Origin: Galaxea fascicularis
Lineage: Eukaryota; Cnidaria; Anthozoa; Scleractinia; Euphylliidae
Length of the DNA: 64,000 nucleotides
Reading direction: 5' to 3'
Assembly: GCA_948470475.1 (NCBI GenBank)
Contig: OX419343.1
Location: 5,529,133 to 5,593,132 of the forward strand
The position numbers and the translations under genes were made by a program. Positions 63,201-64,000 of the stretch are shown here, piece after piece (within the stretch, counting starts at the first letter, position 1; each line of letters begins with the position of its first letter). A model generated the notes under the pieces. That model was not told where the DNA came from and did no database searches. It saw only the letters and a list, made by a program, of their open reading frames with translations.

Positions 63201-63488
63201 ATTTGAGTTTACTTGACTTTAATTTATTTAAGATTAACTTATCTCACGATAAATTTCACAAACTTGGACAAAAAAATTATTCCACATCGGAGAAATCAGT
63301 CTTAAAGCTAAAAAGCCATCGTATTTTAGGACACAAAGTGCTTATATTCGAATAAAGATGACACGAAAGGCAGCGGAGAAATTAAGTGACAAACCTCCTT
63401 CAATTCCTTCGGCGAGGACCGATGAACAGCGAGCGATGTCGTCAATAGCTCCAACAAGTGAAGAGACAGACATGATTGATTCTTTCAT
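46789..63488 (-). CDS. RACGAP1: RACGAP1 (MgcRacGAP/CYK-4), Rho-family GAP of centralspindlin, 24 exons
   Basis: Exons: 63395-63488, 63028-63128, 62872-62912, 62351-62411, 61527-61660, 61337-61418, 61009-61047, 60427-60453, 60227-60259, 59052-59151, 58750-58837, 57939-57981, 57357-57407, 57223-57268, 56137-56231, 55696-55752, 55273-55337, 54087-54147, 52487-52598, 51875-51980, 51181-51313, 49726-49867, 48209-48299, 46789-46858. Phases join to 624 codons (623 residues; human is 632). Order: N-terminal coiled coil, Ser-rich linker, C1 zinc finger (about 283-331), RhoGAP domain (about 346-525), conserved tail. Known role: with the kinesin MKLP1 it forms centralspindlin, recruits ECT2 and controls RhoA/Rac at the cleavage furrow. 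Start at 63488 aligns with the human N-terminus; a longer in-frame start at 63611 exists. Confidence 0.95.
48853..49003 (-). mobile_element. tRNA-related SINE fragment
   Basis: On the minus strand a B-box (GGGTTCGATTCCCGCAC) is followed by ACTCGGCGTCATAAGTGG and CTCCGAGAGGTTTTTCTCCG, a layout common in invertebrate tRNA-related SINEs. It lies in RACGAP1 intron 22. Confidence 0.6.
49225..49389 (-). mobile_element. tRNA-derived SINE, copy 2
   Basis: Minus strand: CAGGATGGCCGAGTGGTTAA then GGGTTCAAATCCCGC, then the same tail as 19254-19415. Closer to a real tRNA head than copy 1. It lies in RACGAP1 intron 22. Confidence 0.78.
49932..50110 (+). repeat. dispersed repeat shared with 23685-23870
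   Basis: Shares GGTCACGAGAATCAAGGACA and ATATTTTAACAACTTCTCCCC with the copy at 23685-23870. RACGAP1 intron 21. Confidence 0.65.
50497..50691. mobile_element. MITE-like element with CAGTGCTTTCAATA ends
   Basis: Begins CAGTGCTTTCAATA and ends TATTGAAAGCACTG. The interior has repeated ACCCGCCGGAG motifs and a GGAGCTCC palindrome. RACGAP1 intron 21. Confidence 0.7.
51181..55752 (-). CDS. RACGAP1: RACGAP1 exons 16-21: RhoGAP domain
   Basis: Exon 17 has EVGIYRVPG with the arginine finger at about residue 383. Exon 18 has [10 protein letters not shown], exon 19 has [20 protein letters not shown], exon 20 has [11 protein letters not shown] and exon 21 has [15 protein letters not shown]. All landmark RhoGAP motifs are present, so GAP activity is expected. 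Confidence 0.93.
52265..52374. mobile_element. 110-bp MITE
   Basis: Ends TTAACCCTTTAACTCCC and GGGAGTGAAAGGGTTAA are near-perfect inverted repeats. No coding capacity. RACGAP1 intron 19. Confidence 0.85.
53559..54003. mobile_element. 445-bp foldback MITE
   Basis: Starts AGGGAGTTTAAGATTCTACG and ends CGTAGAATCTTAAACTCCCT. The arms stay complementary for well over 100 bases (GACGGCAACGAAAACGTCAT / ATGACGTTTTCGTTGCCGTC). Related to 8934-9471. It ends about 80 bases before RACGAP1 exon 18 in window coordinates. Confidence 0.88.
54786..55016. mobile_element. MITE with GGGCCCGTTTCTCGAAA ends
   Basis: Left end GGGCCCGTTTCTCGAAAGTC and right end TTTCGAGAAACGGGCGCC are inverted repeats. The interior has CGATTCGCTTATTCTA and TTACTATGACTTCAAGATAC, shared with the older copy at about 56338-56800. 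Confidence 0.8.
55017..55139. mobile_element. 123-bp foldback MITE abutting the previous one
   Basis: Starts AGGGCCGAGTTGCTCGAAAC and ends CTTCAAGCAACTCGGCCCT, with inner arms GGTTAGCTCTAACC / GGTTAGCGCTAACC. It begins directly where the preceding element ends. Confidence 0.8.
55421..55674. mobile_element. 254-bp MITE just after RACGAP1 exon 16
   Basis: Starts TAAGGTGGATTTCCACTGT and ends ACAGTGGAAATCCACCTTTA, with further complementary segments (GGACGTAAACTTT / AAAGTTTACGTCC). It ends about 20 bases from the donor of exon 16. Confidence 0.82.
56137..57407 (-). CDS. RACGAP1: RACGAP1 exons 13-15: C1 zinc-binding domain
   Basis: His283 starts an H-x12-C-x2-C pattern (CNPC across the exon 13/14 junction), then CKDC, H320, C323 and C331. 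This is the full set of C1 ligands. [11 protein letters not shown] and [17 protein letters not shown] follow the vertebrate sequence closely. The domain binds membrane lipid at the furrow in known homologues. Confidence 0.93.
56338..56800. repeat. diverged relative of the 54786-55016 element, split by a nested MITE
   Basis: Outer parts match 54786-55016 (CCATTTCTCAAACTGCGATC, CGCTTATTCTA, then TTTTACTATGATTTCAAAAT and TTACAAAATTTCATG), but the match is broken at about 56429-56687 by another inverted-repeat element. Confidence 0.7.
56429..56687. mobile_element. nested MITE with GGGCC / GTTCGAAAGCCGATTAA ends
   Basis: Left GGGCCTGGTTGTTCGAAAGC then TAATCCAGGATTA; right TAATCCTGGATTATG then GCTTTCGAACAACC and GGGCCC. 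It is inserted inside the older element 56338-56800. Confidence 0.78.
56939..57222 (-). mobile_element. LINE reverse-transcriptase C-terminal fragment in RACGAP1 intron 14
   Basis: The frame encodes [21 protein letters not shown], then [16 protein letters not shown], then [11 protein letters not shown] and IFKKRV. This is the typical tail of CR1/L2-like LINE polyproteins. It starts right after the donor of exon 14 and continues that exon's reading frame without a stop for about 90 codons. Confidence 0.8.
59783..59945. mobile_element. MITE, copy 3 of the three-copy family
   Basis: Ends AAGGCTGTGCTCTA and TAGAGCACAGCCCTG. Interior as in 19508-19657 and 28779-28921. RACGAP1 intron 9. Confidence 0.82.
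61009..63488 (-). CDS. RACGAP1: RACGAP1 exons 1-7: coiled coil and Ser-rich linker
   Basis: Residues about 20-115 are helical and charged ([46 protein letters not shown]), matching the family coiled coil that binds MKLP1. Exon 6 contains [20 protein letters not shown], close to the vertebrate DESGSILSDISFD segment. Confidence 0.9.
61085..61149 (+). repeat. A-rich simple repeat
   Basis: AAC-type and AAAAC-type units in RACGAP1 intron 6, just upstream of exon 7 in the transcript. Low complexity only. Confidence 0.7.
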
Positions 63489-63547
63489 AGGCTTTAAGGC
63501 GTCAGAAATCGCTGGAAAAACAAATCGAAGCAGAGTATAAACCGCCT

Positions 63548-63660
63548 TCACTGCTCGGCCATCTTGTTCGTTTTTTCCCTCCTCTTCTTTCAAACATTCG
63601 CCAGCAGCCAATCAAATAACGGTTTTTATACTACTCACGTGATTTGATTGGTGGAAGTCG
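63548..63660 (-). promoter_or_regulatory. RACGAP1 core promoter candidate with a 4-codon upstream frame
   Basis: On the gene strand, CCACCAATCAAATCACGTGA carries a CCAAT box and an E-box. TATAAAAAC at about 63622-63630 and a second CCAAT-type ATTGG motif follow. A TATA-directed start near 63595-63600 would leave the ATG at 63611 outside the transcript, which favours the start at 63488. An upstream ATG in AAGATGGCCGAG (63562) opens a frame of only MAEQ before a stop at 63548. An acceptor-like TTTGTTTTTCCAG lies at about 63512-63524. Confidence 0.45.
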
Positions 63661-64000
63661 CATGCCATGATACTGGTACGCAGGCTCAACATCAATCTCA
63701 TCAGTGATGATCGACTTTGGTTGGGGGAGGGTGGGGGGGGGGGGAGGAAATTACTCCTTACGAGAGGTACCCTGTTACCTTTCTAGGTATGAACAAGAGC
63801 TCCGTTCAGACGCGTGGACTTTGAGGAGGATCTTTTGGAAGTCTGAGCGTGACCGGGATCTAGTGATGGGCTGCTGGTGTGACAGGTTCAATGGTAAAAT
63901 TGAAAAATGTCAAGATTTTAAAGAATGTATGGCTGTGTGGCAACCCTACCCTTGCGCACAGTGGGGGAGGGAATTAGGTTTGCGTAGGGTGTTCCCAGTA
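63661..64000. other. upstream flank of racgap1
   Basis: No gene recognised. A G-run lies at about 63731-63744. Confidence 0.4.

Overview
This window looks like nuclear DNA from an anthozoan cnidarian, most likely a stony coral. It is AT-rich, its genes have many small exons with GT-AG introns, and the spaces between exons are packed with short inverted-repeat transposons, tRNA-derived SINEs and LINE relics. Several of these repeats match types I remember from coral genomes. No species can be assigned from the sequence alone. All confidently recognised genes lie on the minus strand.

Layout. 1-5.3 kb: a decayed non-LTR retrotransposon (765-3900) carrying two younger insertions, then inverted-repeat elements. 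6.8-10.7 kb: a five-exon gene whose C-terminus resembles the synaptonemal-complex protein TEX12, with transposons in its large intron and an E2F-type site upstream. 11.2-15.6 kb: repeats and gene-free sequence. 15.65-35.88 kb: a 23-exon gene for a PTPRN/IA-2/phogrin-family receptor tyrosine phosphatase of dense-core vesicles, about 896 residues. 38.2-39.4 kb: a two-coding-exon orphan gene of about 105 residues. 41.1-43.4 kb: a single-exon 774-residue SKI/DACH-domain protein resembling SKIDA1. 46.8-63.5 kb: a 24-exon RACGAP1 (MgcRacGAP/CYK-4) gene, about 623 residues.

The genes do not form an operon or pathway. They cover meiosis (TEX12-like), regulated secretion (PTPRN), probable chromatin regulation (SKIDA1-like) and cytokinesis (RACGAP1). 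Exon boundaries were read by hand; splice phases agree across every junction given for the four multi-exon genes.

The most notable observation is that the PTPRN-family protein keeps catalytic residues (WPD Asp, KNRY Tyr, and a signature loop without the Asp substitution) that vertebrate IA-2 has lost. Others are a possible alternative transmembrane terminus for that gene, an anciently conserved C-terminal motif in the SKIDA1-like protein, a LINE tail that continues a RACGAP1 exon in frame, and several nested or very long palindromic repeats.
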